Part shown: positions 23,113-31,391 of the stretch, piece by piece
Layout of the letters: each line of letters opens with the position of its first letter
Position numbering within the stretch: the first letter of the stretch is position 1
From: DASXKD01 sp963734725
GTDB lineage: Bacteria > Actinomycetota > Actinomycetes > Streptosporangiales > Streptosporangiaceae
Assembly: GCA_963734725.1 (NCBI GenBank)
Contig: CAVTIX010000004.1
Location: 1-37,820, forward strand
DNA: 37,820 nt
Direction: 5' to 3'
The notes under the pieces: model-generated
Database searches by the model: none
Seen by the model: only the letters and a program-made list of their open reading frames with translations
What the model was told of the DNA's origin: nothing
Program-made: the position numbers and the translations under genes

Positions 23113-24162
23113 ATGGCATCGTCGCAGATAAGGCTCGCCGTGATCGGCGGCGACGGGATCGGGCCCGAGGTCGTGGCCGAGGCGCTGAAGGTGCTCAAGG
23201 CCGGCGGCCTCTCGTTCGACGAAACCAGCTATGACCTGGGCGCCCATCGGTGGCAGCGGACCGGAGAGACCCTTCCCGACTCGGTGCTTGAGGAAATCCG
23301 CGCCCATCAGGCGCTGCTGCTCGGCGCGGTCGGTGATCCATCGGTGCCGAGCGGGGTACTGGAGCGGGGCCTGCTGCTGCGCCTGCGGTTCGAGCTGGAT
23401 CACTACGTGAACCTGCGGCCGGTAAGGCTGTACCCCGGCGTGGGCACGCCGCTGGCGGGCGTCCGCCCGGAGTCGGTCAACATGGTGGTCGTCCGCGAAG
23501 GGACCGAGGGCCCCTACTCCGGCGCGGGCGGAGCGCTGCGCAAGGGCACCCGCGAGGAGGTCGCCACCCAGGAGAGCGTCAACACCAGCTACGGGGTCAG
23601 CCGGGTGGTCAAGTATGCGTTCGACCTGGCTACCCAGCGGGCCCGGCAACATCTCACGCTGGTGCACAAGACCAACGTGCTCACCTACGCCGGGGACCTC
23701 TGGCAGCGGACCGTGGACGAGATGGCCAAGGACTATCCAGGTGTATCCGTGGACTACTGCCATGTGGACGCCGCGGCGATGTTCTTCGTCACCCAGCCGG
23801 AGCGGTTCGACGTGATCGTGACCGACAACCTGTTCGGTGACATACTCACCGACCTCGGCGCGGCCGTCGCCGGCGGCATCGGCCTGGCGGCCAGCGGGAA
23901 CATCAACCCGGAGCGGACCGCCCCCAGCATGTTCGAGCCGGTGCACGGGAGCGCGCCGGATATCGCGGGCCGCCAGCACGCCGACCCGACCGCCGCCATC
24001 TTGTCTGCCGCCATGCTGTGTGAGCACCTGGGCTTCACCGCCGAGGCCGCGAAGATCGAGCAGGCCACCGCCGACGACCTGGTAGAGCGCCAGGGCGCCT
24101 GGGCGGCGCGGTCCACCGCCGAGATCGGCGACGACATCGCAGAGCGAGTAAGCCAGGGTTAG
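23113..24162 (+). CDS. leuB: 3-isopropylmalate dehydrogenase
   Basis: 349 residues, MASSQIRLAVIGGDGIGPEVVAEAL. Oxidative decarboxylation of 3-isopropylmalate to 2-ketoisocaproate in leucine synthesis. The substrate loop LLLRLRFELDHYVNLRPVRLYPGV, the Lys in LVHKTNVL and the metal-binding helix VTDNLFGDILTDLGAAVAGGIGLAASGNINP are intact, as is the NAD region FEPVHGSAPDIAG. TAAGG lies about 9 nt before the ATG. It lies downstream of an operator, a leader peptide and a small ORF, and upstream of ilvE. leuA, leuC and leuD are not in this window. Confidence 0.97.
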   Translation: MASSQIRLAVIGGDGIGPEVVAEALKVLKAGGLSFDETSYDLGAHRWQRTGETLPDSVLEEIRAHQALLLGAVGDPSVPSGVLERGLLLRLRFELDHYVNLRPVRLYPGVGTPLAGVRPESVNMVVVREGTEGPYSGAGGALRKGTREEVATQESVNTSYGVSRVVKYAFDLATQRARQHLTLVHKTNVLTYAGDLWQRTVDEMAKDYPGVSVDYCHVDAAAMFFVTQPERFDVIVTDNLFGDILTDLGAAVAGGIGLAASGNINPERTAPSMFEPVHGSAPDIAGRQHADPTAAILSAAMLCEHLGFTAEAAKIEQATADDLVERQGAWAARSTAEIGDDIAERVSQG

Positions 24163-24259
24163 CTGGGACCGGAGCTACTCTGGGTCCACACGCTAACCCC
24201 GGGACCAGAGTTGATGTGGTACCAGGGCCAACCCGGCAACGGCGCCAGGGAGGATTGCG

Positions 24260-25351
24260 ATGGAATTCGATGCGCGGATTAGTGACGCCCCCGTGGCGGC
24301 GGACGAACGCCAGAGCATTCTGGCCGCGCCGGGGTTCTGTGAGGTATTTACCGACCACATGATCACCATCCGCTGGGACGACGGCCACGGCTGGCACGAT
24401 GCCCGCCTTGAGCCCTATGGCCCGTTCACGCTGGACCCGGCGACCTCGGTGTTCCACTACGCGCAGGAGATCTTCGAGGGGCTGAAGGCCTACCGGACCG
24501 AAACCGGTGCGATCGTGGCGTTCCGCCCGCAGGCCAACGCGGCGAGGTTCAACCGCACGGCGGCCCGGATGGCCATGCCCGAGCTTCCGGCCGAACTGTT
24601 CCTCAAGTCCGTCGAACTACTCGTCGGGCAGGACCGGGACTGGGTGCCCACGGCGCCCGAGCACAGCCTGTACCTGCGCCCGTTCATGATCGCCACGCAG
24701 CGGGGTCTCGGCGTCAACCGCCCGTCGAGGTCCTACCTGTTCTGCGTCATCGCCTCCCCGGTCGCGTCGTACTTCAGCCACGGCATCCACCCGGTCACGG
24801 TCTGGCTGTCCGAGGAATACAGCCGGGCGGCCCCCGGTGGCACCGGCGAGGCCAAGTGCGGCGGCAACTACGCCGCCTCGTTCGCCGGCCAGCAGCAGGC
24901 CGTGGCGCACGGCTGCGATCAGGTGGTCTGGCTCGACGCCCTGGAGCACCGCCTGGTCGAGGAGATGGGCGGGATGAACCTGTTCTTCGTGTACGGGTCA
25001 GGCCCGCACGCGCGCCTGGTCACCCCGGCCCTGACCGGCACCCTGCTGCCCGGGGTCACCCGGGACACGCTGCTGAAGCTCGGGCCCGACCTGGGCATCC
25101 CGGCCGAGGAGGGGGCCATCTCCGTGGTCCAGTGGCAAGAGGGCTGTGCCTCCGGCGAGCTGACCGAGGTCTTCGCCTGCGGCACCGCCGCGGTGATTAC
25201 CCCGGTGGGCAGGGTCAAGGGCCCGGCCGGCGAATGGACGGTGGGCGACGGAACGCCCGGCCCCGTGACCACGCGGCTGCGCGAGGAACTGCTCGGCATC
25301 CAGTACGGCGACCGTCCCGACCCCTATGGCTGGGTGCACAAGATCTGCTAG
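24260..25351 (+). CDS. ilvE: Branched-chain amino acid aminotransferase
   Basis: 363 residues, class IV PLP aminotransferase, performing the last step of leucine, isoleucine and valine synthesis. The PLP Lys lies in GEAKCGGNYAAS; EEMGGMNLFFVYG, EVFACGTAAVITPVG and the substrate motif FHYAQEIFEGLKAYR are typical. AGGGAGG is 7 nt before the ATG. The 97-bp spacer from leuB has no clear terminator or operator, so co-transcription with leuB is plausible. Length and motifs are complete. Confidence 0.97.
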   Translation: MEFDARISDAPVAADERQSILAAPGFCEVFTDHMITIRWDDGHGWHDARLEPYGPFTLDPATSVFHYAQEIFEGLKAYRTETGAIVAFRPQANAARFNRTAARMAMPELPAELFLKSVELLVGQDRDWVPTAPEHSLYLRPFMIATQRGLGVNRPSRSYLFCVIASPVASYFSHGIHPVTVWLSEEYSRAAPGGTGEAKCGGNYAASFAGQQQAVAHGCDQVVWLDALEHRLVEEMGGMNLFFVYGSGPHARLVTPALTGTLLPGVTRDTLLKLGPDLGIPAEEGAISVVQWQEGCASGELTEVFACGTAAVITPVGRVKGPAGEWTVGDGTPGPVTTRLREELLGIQYGDRPDPYGWVHKIC

Positions 25352-25357
25352 CGGCTC

Positions 25358-25447
25358 ATGCCCGCCGCGGGTCGAACCCCTTGCGCTTGGTACGGCGTCA
25401 CGCGTTTCCACGAAGACTTCAACTGGACGAAGTTGGCGCCGAAGTAA
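25358..25447 (+). CDS. Candidate 29-codon ORF after ilvE
   Basis: ATG 25358 to TAA 25445. The C-terminal part WYGVTRFHEDFNWTKLAPK is rich in aromatic and charged residues, unlike random GC-rich spacer translation, and third codon positions are mostly G or C. There is no clear ribosome site. It could be a real small protein, or the tail of a decayed gene. No family is recognised. Confidence 0.25.
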   Translation: MPAAGRTPCAWYGVTRFHEDFNWTKLAPK

Positions 25448-25469
25448 GCCCTGAGCGCGATGGCGAAGG

Positions 25470-26135
25470 CTAGCCTCCGCCCGGTGTGATGAGTCCCGTT
25501 TCGTAGGCGATGACCACGAGCTGGGTGCGGTCGCGGGCCTGCAGCTTCATCAGCAGCCTGCCCACGTGCGTCTTCGCGGTCGCCGCGGACAGGTAGAGGC
25601 GTTCGGCGATCTCCGCGTTGGACCAGCCGCGCGCCACCAGCGTCAGCACCTCCCGCTCCCGGCCGGTAAGCACCTCGAGCGTGGCCGGGGGCGGGCGGTC
25701 GCTCTCCGGCCGGCGGGCGAACTCGCCGATGAGCTGCCTGGTGACGCTCGGGGCGAGCAGGGCGTCCCCGGCGGCCACGACGCGGATGCCGGCCAGCAGA
25801 TCGGTGGGCGGGGTGTCCTTCAGCAGGAACCCGCTGGCACCGGCCCGGAGCGCCGCGTAGACGTACTCATCGAGGTCGAACGTGGTGAGGATCAGCACGC
25901 GCACGGCCTCGGTGTCCGCCGAGCCGCAGATGAGGCGGGTCGCCTCGAGCCCGTCCATGCGCGGCATCCGGATGTCCATGAGCACCACGTCGGGGCGCTC
26001 GGCCCGGGACAGCTCGACCGCTTCCGCGCCGTCACTCGCCTCCCCGACCACCTCCAGGTCCGGCGCGGAGTCTACGAGCACCCGGAAACCACCGCGAACG
26101 AGCGCCTGATCGTCCGCCACGACCACCCTGATCAA
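25470..26135 (-). CDS. NarL/LuxR-type response regulator
   Basis: 221 residues. The receiver domain (about 1-120) has the acidic pair Asp8/Asp9 (VADDQ), phospho-acceptor Asp54 (VVLMDIRMP), the switch Thr (LILTTFD) and Lys in FLLKD. The C-terminal LuxR helix-turn-helix is LTGREREVLTLVARGWSNAEIAERLYLSAATAKTHVGRLL. Its ATG overlaps the stop of the histidine kinase gene by 4 nt, so the pair is translationally coupled. The likely target is the divergent ABC exporter at 27640-29339, by analogy with DesK/LiaS-type systems. Confidence 0.93.
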   Translation of the reverse strand: MIRVVVADDQALVRGGFRVLVDSAPDLEVVGEASDGAEAVELSRAERPDVVLMDIRMPRMDGLEATRLICGSADTEAVRVLILTTFDLDEYVYAALRAGASGFLLKDTPPTDLLAGIRVVAAGDALLAPSVTRQLIGEFARRPESDRPPPATLEVLTGREREVLTLVARGWSNAEIAERLYLSAATAKTHVGRLLMKLQARDRTQLVVIAYETGLITPGGG

Positions 26136-27386
26136 GTCGTCACCTCTGGAAACGGGAGCCGGGCGAACACCCGGAAGCCACGGCCGGGCTGTGGCCCGGC
26201 GGTGAACTCCCCGCCGAACACCGCGACCCGCTCGCGCATGCCAATGATCCCGTGCCCGGTGCCGGGCGGGGGGGCGCCGGAAGCGCCTGGCTCACCGGCC
26301 AGGCCCGGCCCGGCCCGGTCTCCGGGCCCGGCGTGCCGACCGGTCCCGCCCGGCACGGCCTGCCCGTCGTCGGTGATCTCCACGGTCACCGACCCCTTCT
26401 CGTAGCTGACCTTGACGCATGCGGTGGCCGCCCCCGCGTGCTTGATCACGTTGGTCAGCGCCTCCTGGGTGATCCGGTAGGCGGACAGGTCCACCCCGGG
26501 CGGTACCGGCCCGCGCTCCCCGTCCACTTGGACCCACACCTTCAGCCCCGCCTCGCCGACCTGGGCCACCAGTGGCGCCAGATCCGCCAGCCCTGGCGCC
26601 GGGACCAGGCTGCCGGCCGGCTCGCCGTCCTGGGCGCAGGACGCCGAGCAGGCGGCGCATCTCGGTCAGCGCGGAGCGGCTGGTGGACTCGATAGCGGCC
26701 AGCGCCTGCCGGGCCTCCTCCGGCTGGGTGTCCATCACGTGGCCGCCGACCGCCGACTGCACCGCGATCACGCTCATCGAGTGCGCCACCACGTCGTGCA
26801 GCTCTCGGGCGATGCGCAGCCGCTCCTCGGTCACCGCCCGGCGCGCCTCGGCCTCGCGCTCGCGTTCCAGGCGCTCGGCCCGGGCGTTCAGCTCGGCCCA
26901 GCGGGCCCGGCGGGTGCGCAGGGTCTCCGCCACGATCCACGCCACCGCGATGCCGAGCTCGCTCTCCACCCAGGTGACGTAAGAGCCGACCACCCCAGGC
27001 TGCAGGCCGATCGCCACCGCCATCGCGGCGGCGCAGGAGATCAGCGCGATCAGCGACTGACGCCTGGTGCCGTGCAGCGTGATGCCGTAGACCATGGCGA
27101 ACAGCACAATCCCTGGGTAGGCGTAATACCGCCCGGGGGCGTACAGCAGCAGGGCAGCCAGGCAGACCGCGAGCGAGGGCAGCGGCCACTTCCGGTGGGT
27201 GACCAGCGGCGCCGCGATCAGCGCCACGAGAAGGTAGGCGATCGGGGTGGTCGCCTGCTGCCCGGGCAGCGGCTTGGCCTGCAGGGCGAGCTGGCCCACC
27301 ATGAACGCCAGGAGCGCGGCGGCGATCGCGCCATCGATTGCCCAGGGGCCGGGGTGGCGCAGGCGTTGCCCTACTGACCGCAGCAC
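26132..27386 (-). CDS. Sensor histidine kinase (NarL-partner type), with an apparent one-base frameshift
   Basis: From GTG 27386 the frame gives four or five membrane spans (about residues 8-150), a coiled segment and the dimerisation/phosphoacceptor box RIARELHDVVAHSMSVIAVQSA. The homology then jumps frame near 26630 and continues as AGSLVPAPGLADLAPLVAQVGEAGLKVWVQVDGERG into the ATPase domain (YRITQEALTNVIKHAGA, ITDDG, GTGHGIIGMRERV, GRGFRVFARLP). Removing one G of the pair at 26629-26630 (CC on the plus strand) gives LRPDGEPAG and one 417-residue protein. Sequence error or a real inactivating mutation are both possible. The frame extends to 27650 but the extra N-terminus overlaps the divergent ABC gene. 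Confidence 0.85.
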
Positions 27387-27450
27387 AAGATCACCGTAGC
27401 TGGCCGTCCGGCCGGTGGCGTCAGCCTGCAGGGTGACCGGCCGGGCTAAC

Positions 27451-27472
27451 CCTCCAGGCGTAACCCTGGAGG
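27451..27472. promoter_or_regulatory. 22-bp palindrome in the kinase/ABC divergent spacer
   Basis: CCTCCAGG-cgtaac-CCTGGAGG has perfect 8-bp arms. It lies between the kinase start and the ABC genes, a good position for the operator of the response regulator; a hairpin is the alternative. The rest of 27387-27639 shows no supported gene. Confidence 0.4.
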
Positions 27473-27639
27473 CGCAGCGAGCGCGGCCGGCCCCGGGGCG
27501 CAGCCACCCCGGCCTGTGCCCGCCGCGGGCGAGCGCGGAATGCGGCCTGCGGGCCGACGACGCGCAGCCCCGGCGTGACGAGAGTTGAGACGTGACAAAC
27601 CACGAGCTCATCAGCTCACCGCTCCCGGAGGTTCCGCCC

Positions 27640-28539
27640 ATGTCCGTCATCAGCGTCAGTCATCTGACCAAACGTTATGGCCCGGTCGTTGCGGTAGACG
27701 ACCTGTCCTTCGACGTCCACCCAGGCAAGGTCACCGGCTTCCTCGGCCCGAACGGCGCCGGGAAGACCACCACCCTGAAGATCCTGCTCGGCCTGGCCGC
27801 CCCGACGGCCGGGTCGGCAACGATCGGCGGGGCCGAATACCGCAGGCTGCCCGACCCGATGCGCCAGGTCGGCGCCGCGCTGGACAGCAACACCTTCCAC
27901 CCCGGCCGCAGCGCCACCCAGCACCTCAAGGTCATCGCCACGGCGGCCGGCATCCCGCACCGCCGGGTCGGCGAGGTGCTGGACCAGGTCGGGCTGTCCG
28001 GCGCCGCGGGCCGCCGGGTCGGCGGCTACTCGCTGGGCATGCGCCAGCGGCTCAGCCTGGCCGGCGCCCTGCTCGGCGACCCCGGCGTGCTCATCCTGGA
28101 CGAGCCGCTGAACGGGCTCGACCCGGAGGGGATCCGCTGGATGCGCGGCCTGCTGCGGTCGCTCGCCGGCGAAGGCAGGACCGTGCTGGTCTCCAGCCAC
28201 CTGCTGACCGAGGTCGCCCAGACCGTGGACGAGGTCGTCGTCCTCGCCAAGGGCCGCCTCATCGCCGAGACCACGCTGGCCGACCTGACCGAGCGCAGCT
28301 CGGTAACCCGGGCCCGCACCACCGACGCGACCAGGCTCGCCGACGTGCTGCTGGCCGCCGGAATCCAGGTCCGCGTGGTGGACGGCGCCACCGTGGAGGC
28401 CCGCGGCGCCGATGGCGACACGATCGGCCTGGCCGCCGCCGGCGCGGGCCTGCCCATCCTCGAATTGTCCCGGCACGACGAGGACCTCGAAACCCTCTTC
28501 TTCGAAATGGTCAACGACCGGCCGGAGGTGGCGGCATGA
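27640..28539 (+). CDS. ABC exporter ATP-binding protein
   Basis: 299 residues from ATG 27640 with GGAGG 8 nt upstream; the in-frame GTG at 27592 lacks a ribosome site. Walker A GPNGAGKTT (near residue 38), signature GYSLGMRQRLSL, Walker B VLILDEPLNGLD and the H-loop SSHLL are intact. It belongs to the drug/bacitracin-type subfamily (CcmA/BcrA-like) that pairs with ABC-2 permeases. The TGA overlaps an in-frame ATG at 28536. With the next gene and the divergent two-component system it forms a likely antibiotic-sensing or detoxification module; the substrate is unknown. Confidence 0.93.
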   Translation: MSVISVSHLTKRYGPVVAVDDLSFDVHPGKVTGFLGPNGAGKTTTLKILLGLAAPTAGSATIGGAEYRRLPDPMRQVGAALDSNTFHPGRSATQHLKVIATAAGIPHRRVGEVLDQVGLSGAAGRRVGGYSLGMRQRLSLAGALLGDPGVLILDEPLNGLDPEGIRWMRGLLRSLAGEGRTVLVSSHLLTEVAQTVDEVVVLAKGRLIAETTLADLTERSSVTRARTTDATRLADVLLAAGIQVRVVDGATVEARGADGDTIGLAAAGAGLPILELSRHDEDLETLFFEMVNDRPEVAA

Positions 28540-28589
28540 GCACCGCAGCGCTTATCCGATCCGGTCAGCAAAACTCAGGAGGTTATGCC

Positions 28590-29339
28590 ATGAACGCCAC
28601 CGTGCGGCTCGCCCGAGCCGAGTTCCGTAAGCTATTCACCACCCTCGCGGTCCCGGTCACCGTCGCCCTCGCGGCCGTGTTCGCCGTCGGCAGCGTGCTC
28701 ATCGACGCGGCGGTCGCAGGCAAGCCGGGCCAGCATCCCCTGGGCAGCGCCGCGGAGACCTATCAGATGCTCAAGTTCGGCCCCATCGTCGTGGTGGCCA
28801 TGCTGATCCTCGGCATCCTCGTCGCGGGCGGCGAGTTCCGGCACCGCACCATCGTGCCGACCCTGCTGGCCACGCCGCGGCGGGCCCAGGTGTTCGCGGT
28901 CAAGGTTGCCGTGATCGCCCTGTTCGGCGCGGTGTTCAGCGCGGTGATCTTCGGCCTGGGCCTGGGCGCCATCGCCGGGGTGCTGGCAGCACATGGAATG
29001 CACACTCTGCCCGCGGCGGCCGGCCGGATGTATGTCGGCACGGTCATCGCCGGCGTCTGCTTCGGAATGATCGGCGTCGCCCTCGGCGCGCTCACCCGCA
29101 ACACCTTCGTCGCGATCATCGCGGCGGTCGGCTGGGCGCTGTTCGTCGAGGTGATCGCCCTGGGCACCGTGGCGCCCAGCCTGGCAAAGTGGTTCCCGGT
29201 GTGGGCGTCCATCGGCCTGACCAACCCGCCCGAGCCCAATGTCCTGGCACCTGCGGTCGCCGGCCTGGCGCTGGCCGGCTACGCGGTGGCCATGCTGGCG
29301 GCCGCCAGCCGGACCACGATCCGGCGCGACATTGGCTAG
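28590..29339 (+). CDS. ABC-2 type exporter permease
   Basis: 249 residues from ATG 28590 with AGGAGG 7 nt upstream. An in-frame ATG at 28536, overlapping the previous stop, is the alternative and would add 18 residues. About six membrane spans are visible (LFTTLAVPVTVALAAVFAVGSVLI, IVVVAMLILGILVAG, VAVIALFGAVFSAVIFGLGLG, VGTVIAGVCFGMIGVALGAL, VAIIAAVGWALFVEVIALG, VAGLALAGYAVAMLAAAS). GGEFRHRTIVPTLLATPRR is the cytoplasmic coupling motif typical of these permeases. It works with the ATPase just upstream. Confidence 0.9.
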   Translation: MNATVRLARAEFRKLFTTLAVPVTVALAAVFAVGSVLIDAAVAGKPGQHPLGSAAETYQMLKFGPIVVVAMLILGILVAGGEFRHRTIVPTLLATPRRAQVFAVKVAVIALFGAVFSAVIFGLGLGAIAGVLAAHGMHTLPAAAGRMYVGTVIAGVCFGMIGVALGALTRNTFVAIIAAVGWALFVEVIALGTVAPSLAKWFPVWASIGLTNPPEPNVLAPAVAGLALAGYAVAMLAAASRTTIRRDIG

Positions 29340-29358
29340 GCCCCCTGGCCCAGCCACC

Positions 29359-29403
29359 ATGGCCGCGGCTCTCGTGACGGAGTCACGGGAGCCGCTAGGC
29401 CAT
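29359..29403 (+). terminator. Long hairpin after the ABC permease
   Basis: CGGCTCTCGTGAC pairs with GTCACGGGAGCCG (one G-T pair) around a 3-nt loop, extended by ATGGCC/GGCCAT. It starts 20 nt after the stop and would terminate the ABC operon. Confidence 0.75.
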
Positions 29404-29425
29404 TGGGGGGTCCGGGCCGTGGGGT

Positions 29426-29494
29426 CCGGGGGCTTGCCCCCGGGAAGGCGGAGTGCTCCGCCGGGCTGGCAGGGCAGCCCCAAGACAGGCTGCC
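29426..29494. repeat. Array of three more stable hairpins
   Basis: CCGGGGGC-tt-GCCCCCGG (29426-29443), GGCGGAG-tg-CTCCGCC (29447-29462) and GGCAGCC-N8-GGCTGCC (29473-29494) follow one another. All arms are perfect. They lie between the ABC terminator and the cimA operator, with no gene in the stretch. Confidence 0.7.
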
Positions 29495-29526
29495 ACCCCT
29501 TCGCATGGCGTCAGCCACGCAGCCAC

Positions 29527-29545
29527 TGTCTCGGATGGTGAGACA
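29527..29545. promoter_or_regulatory. BCAA operator copy 3 (cimA)
   Basis: TGTCTCG-GATGG-TGAGACA has the same core and spacing as the sites before ilvB and leuB. The cimA leader peptide starts 41 nt downstream. Confidence 0.7.
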
Positions 29546-29574
29546 TGCGTTTCGCCGCTGCGTATCGCATGTGC

Positions 29575-29580
29575 CAGACT
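29575..29580 (+). promoter_or_regulatory. -10 box CAGACT for the cimA leader
   Basis: CAGACT ends 6 nt before the leader GTG at 29587, the same leaderless geometry as at gatC and ilvB. A -35 is not clear (TTCGCC at 29551 is 18 bp away). Confidence 0.35.
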
Positions 29581-29586
29581 AAGACC

Positions 29587-29631
29587 GTGACGTGCGGCCG
29601 GATTATTATCGGCAGGCGCGCCGGCACCTAG
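29587..29631 (+). CDS. cimA leader peptide with three isoleucine codons
   Basis: GTG 29587 gives MTCGRIIIGRRAGT. The codons ATT ATT ATC (29602-29610) are consecutive isoleucines, and there is no Leu or Val. They end 5 nt before the first arm of a hairpin. Ile-specific sensing is what a gene dedicated to the citramalate route of isoleucine synthesis would need. Confidence 0.8.
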   Translation: MTCGRIIIGRRAGT

Positions 29632-29703
29632 CAGGCCCCGGAGTTTCCTCAGGCCCGCACCCGTCGGCGCGCAGACCTCTTGCATCCCGCGAGGGGTCTT
29701 TTG
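29616..29703 (+). promoter_or_regulatory. cimA attenuator: hairpin plus U-tract terminator
   Basis: GCGCGCCG (29616-29623) can pair with CGGCGCGC (29665-29672). Next to it AGACCTCTTGC (29673-29683) pairs with GCGAGGGGTCT (29689-29699) over 11 positions including two G-T pairs, followed by TTTT and a further TTT. This is a strong intrinsic terminator 42 nt upstream of the cimA ATG. Confidence 0.8.
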
Positions 29704-29745
29704 CTTTGTCCGGCCGGGCGCGGTCCCAGACAGAACGGATGACAG

Positions 29746-31365
29746 ATGCCCAACGACAGCTTCCACGTCTACGACACCACGCTGCGCGATGGCGCCCAGC
29801 AAGAAGGCCTCACCCTGACCGTCGCCGACAAGCTGGCCATCGCACGGCGCCTGGACGAGTTCGGTGTCGGCTTTATCGAAGGCGGCTGGCCGGGCGCCAT
29901 CCCCAAGGACACCGAGTTCTTCCGCCGGGCGCGCACCGAGCTCCAGCTCAGCCACGCCACCCTCGCGGCGTTCGGGTCCACCCGGCGCCCGGGCGCGGTC
30001 ACCGCCGACGACCCGCAGGTAGCGGCGCTGCGCGAGTCCGGCGCGCCGGTGGTGACGCTGGTCGCCAAGAGCCACGACCGGCACGTCACCGCGGCGCTGC
30101 GGACCACCCCGGCCGAGAACCTCGCCATGATCGCCGACACGGTGCGGCACCTGTCCGCCGAGGGTCAGCGGGTGTTCCTCGACGCCGAGCACTTCTTCGA
30201 CGGGTACCGCTCCGATCCCGCCTACGCCCTGGAGGTGGTGCGGGTCGCCGCCGAGGCAGGCGCCGAGGTCGTGGCGCTCTGCGACACCAACGGGGGCATG
30301 CTGCCCGCCGAGCTCGGCGACGTGGTCACGGCGGTCGCGTCGGCCACCGGGGCCCGGCTGGGCATCCACTGCCACGACGACACCGCCTGCGCGGTGGCGA
30401 ACACGCTGACCGCGGTGGCGGCCGGGGTCAGCCACGTCCAGGGCACGGCAAACGGCTACGGGGAGCGAGCCGGCAACGCCAACCTGTTCAGCGTGGTCGC
30501 TGGCCTGCAACTCAAGCAGGGCCGCCAGGTGCTGCCGGACGGGTGCCTAGCCGAGATGAGCCGGGTGGCACACGCGATCAGCGAAGTCACCAACGTGACT
30601 CCGCTCGCGCACCAGCCCTACGTCGGTTTCTCCGCGTTCGCGCACAAGGCAGGGCTGCACGCCTCGGCGGTCAAGGTCGACCCGATGCTGTACCAGCACG
30701 TCGACCCGGCGCTAGTCGGCAACGACATGCGGATGCTGGTTTCTGACATGGCCGGGCGGGCGTCGGTGGAGATCAAGGGCAGGCAGCTCGGTTACGACCT
30801 GTCCGCGGAAGCCGGCAGCGCCGGGCGGGTGGTGGAGCGGGTCAAGGACCTGGAGGCCCGCGGGTACACATTCGAGGCCGCCGACGCGTCCTTCGAGCTG
30901 CTGCTGCGCGACGAACTGGCCGGGGAGCGGCTGCGGCACTTCCAGGTGGAGTCGTGGCGGGTGATCGTCGAGCGCCGGGCCGACGCCGCGGTGGCCAGCG
31001 AGGCCACGGTCAAGCTGACCGCGAAGGGCGAGCGGATCGTCGCCACCGGTGAGGGCAACGGCCCGGTGAACGCGCTGGACAACGCCCTGCGGCTGGCGCT
31101 GGAGCGGCTCTACCCCGAGCTGGCCATGCTGGAGCTGGCCGATTACAAGGTCCGCATCCTGGAGAACTCGCACGGCACCGGCGCGGTGACCCGGGTGCTC
31201 ATCGAGTCCGGGGATGGCACCGGCGCGCCGGACGGCACCTGGAGCACGGTGGGCGTGGACGAGAACATCATCGCCGCATCCTGGCACGCGCTGGAAGAAG
31301 CCGTCACCTATGCCCTGCTGCGGGCTGGCTACCAGCCCGGCGAGACAGCCGCCGGACGCGGCTGA
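29746..31365 (+). CDS. cimA: (R)-citramalate synthase
   Basis: 539 residues. It condenses acetyl-CoA with pyruvate to citramalate, the entry to threonine-independent isoleucine synthesis. The HMG-CoA-lyase-like barrel opens with FHVYDTTLRDGAQQEGLTL and contains the metal motif HCHDDTACAVANTL. The C-terminal LeuA-type dimerisation/regulatory domain (about 390-530: AEATVKL-like KLTAKGERIVATGEGNGPVNALDNALR) senses end product. Residues FLDAEHFFDGYRSDPAYALEVV fit the CimA branch better than 2-isopropylmalate synthase. The Ile-rich leader peptide supports this assignment independently. In some annotations such genes are called leuA2. Confidence 0.92.
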   Translation: MPNDSFHVYDTTLRDGAQQEGLTLTVADKLAIARRLDEFGVGFIEGGWPGAIPKDTEFFRRARTELQLSHATLAAFGSTRRPGAVTADDPQVAALRESGAPVVTLVAKSHDRHVTAALRTTPAENLAMIADTVRHLSAEGQRVFLDAEHFFDGYRSDPAYALEVVRVAAEAGAEVVALCDTNGGMLPAELGDVVTAVASATGARLGIHCHDDTACAVANTLTAVAAGVSHVQGTANGYGERAGNANLFSVVAGLQLKQGRQVLPDGCLAEMSRVAHAISEVTNVTPLAHQPYVGFSAFAHKAGLHASAVKVDPMLYQHVDPALVGNDMRMLVSDMAGRASVEIKGRQLGYDLSAEAGSAGRVVERVKDLEARGYTFEAADASFELLLRDELAGERLRHFQVESWRVIVERRADAAVASEATVKLTAKGERIVATGEGNGPVNALDNALRLALERLYPELAMLELADYKVRILENSHGTGAVTRVLIESGDGTGAPDGTWSTVGVDENIIAASWHALEEAVTYALLRAGYQPGETAAGRG

Positions 31366-31391
31366 GCTGGGCCAGCGATACGGTGGAGCCT

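Noticed and set aside
25368..25385. GGTCGAACCCC as a tRNA T-arm after ilvE
   Set aside because: No acceptor, D or anticodon stems can be built around it on either strand.
27387..27650. N-terminal extension of the histidine kinase frame
   Set aside because: It overlaps the start of the divergent ABC gene and contains no recognisable sequence; the GTG at 27386 precedes the first membrane span.
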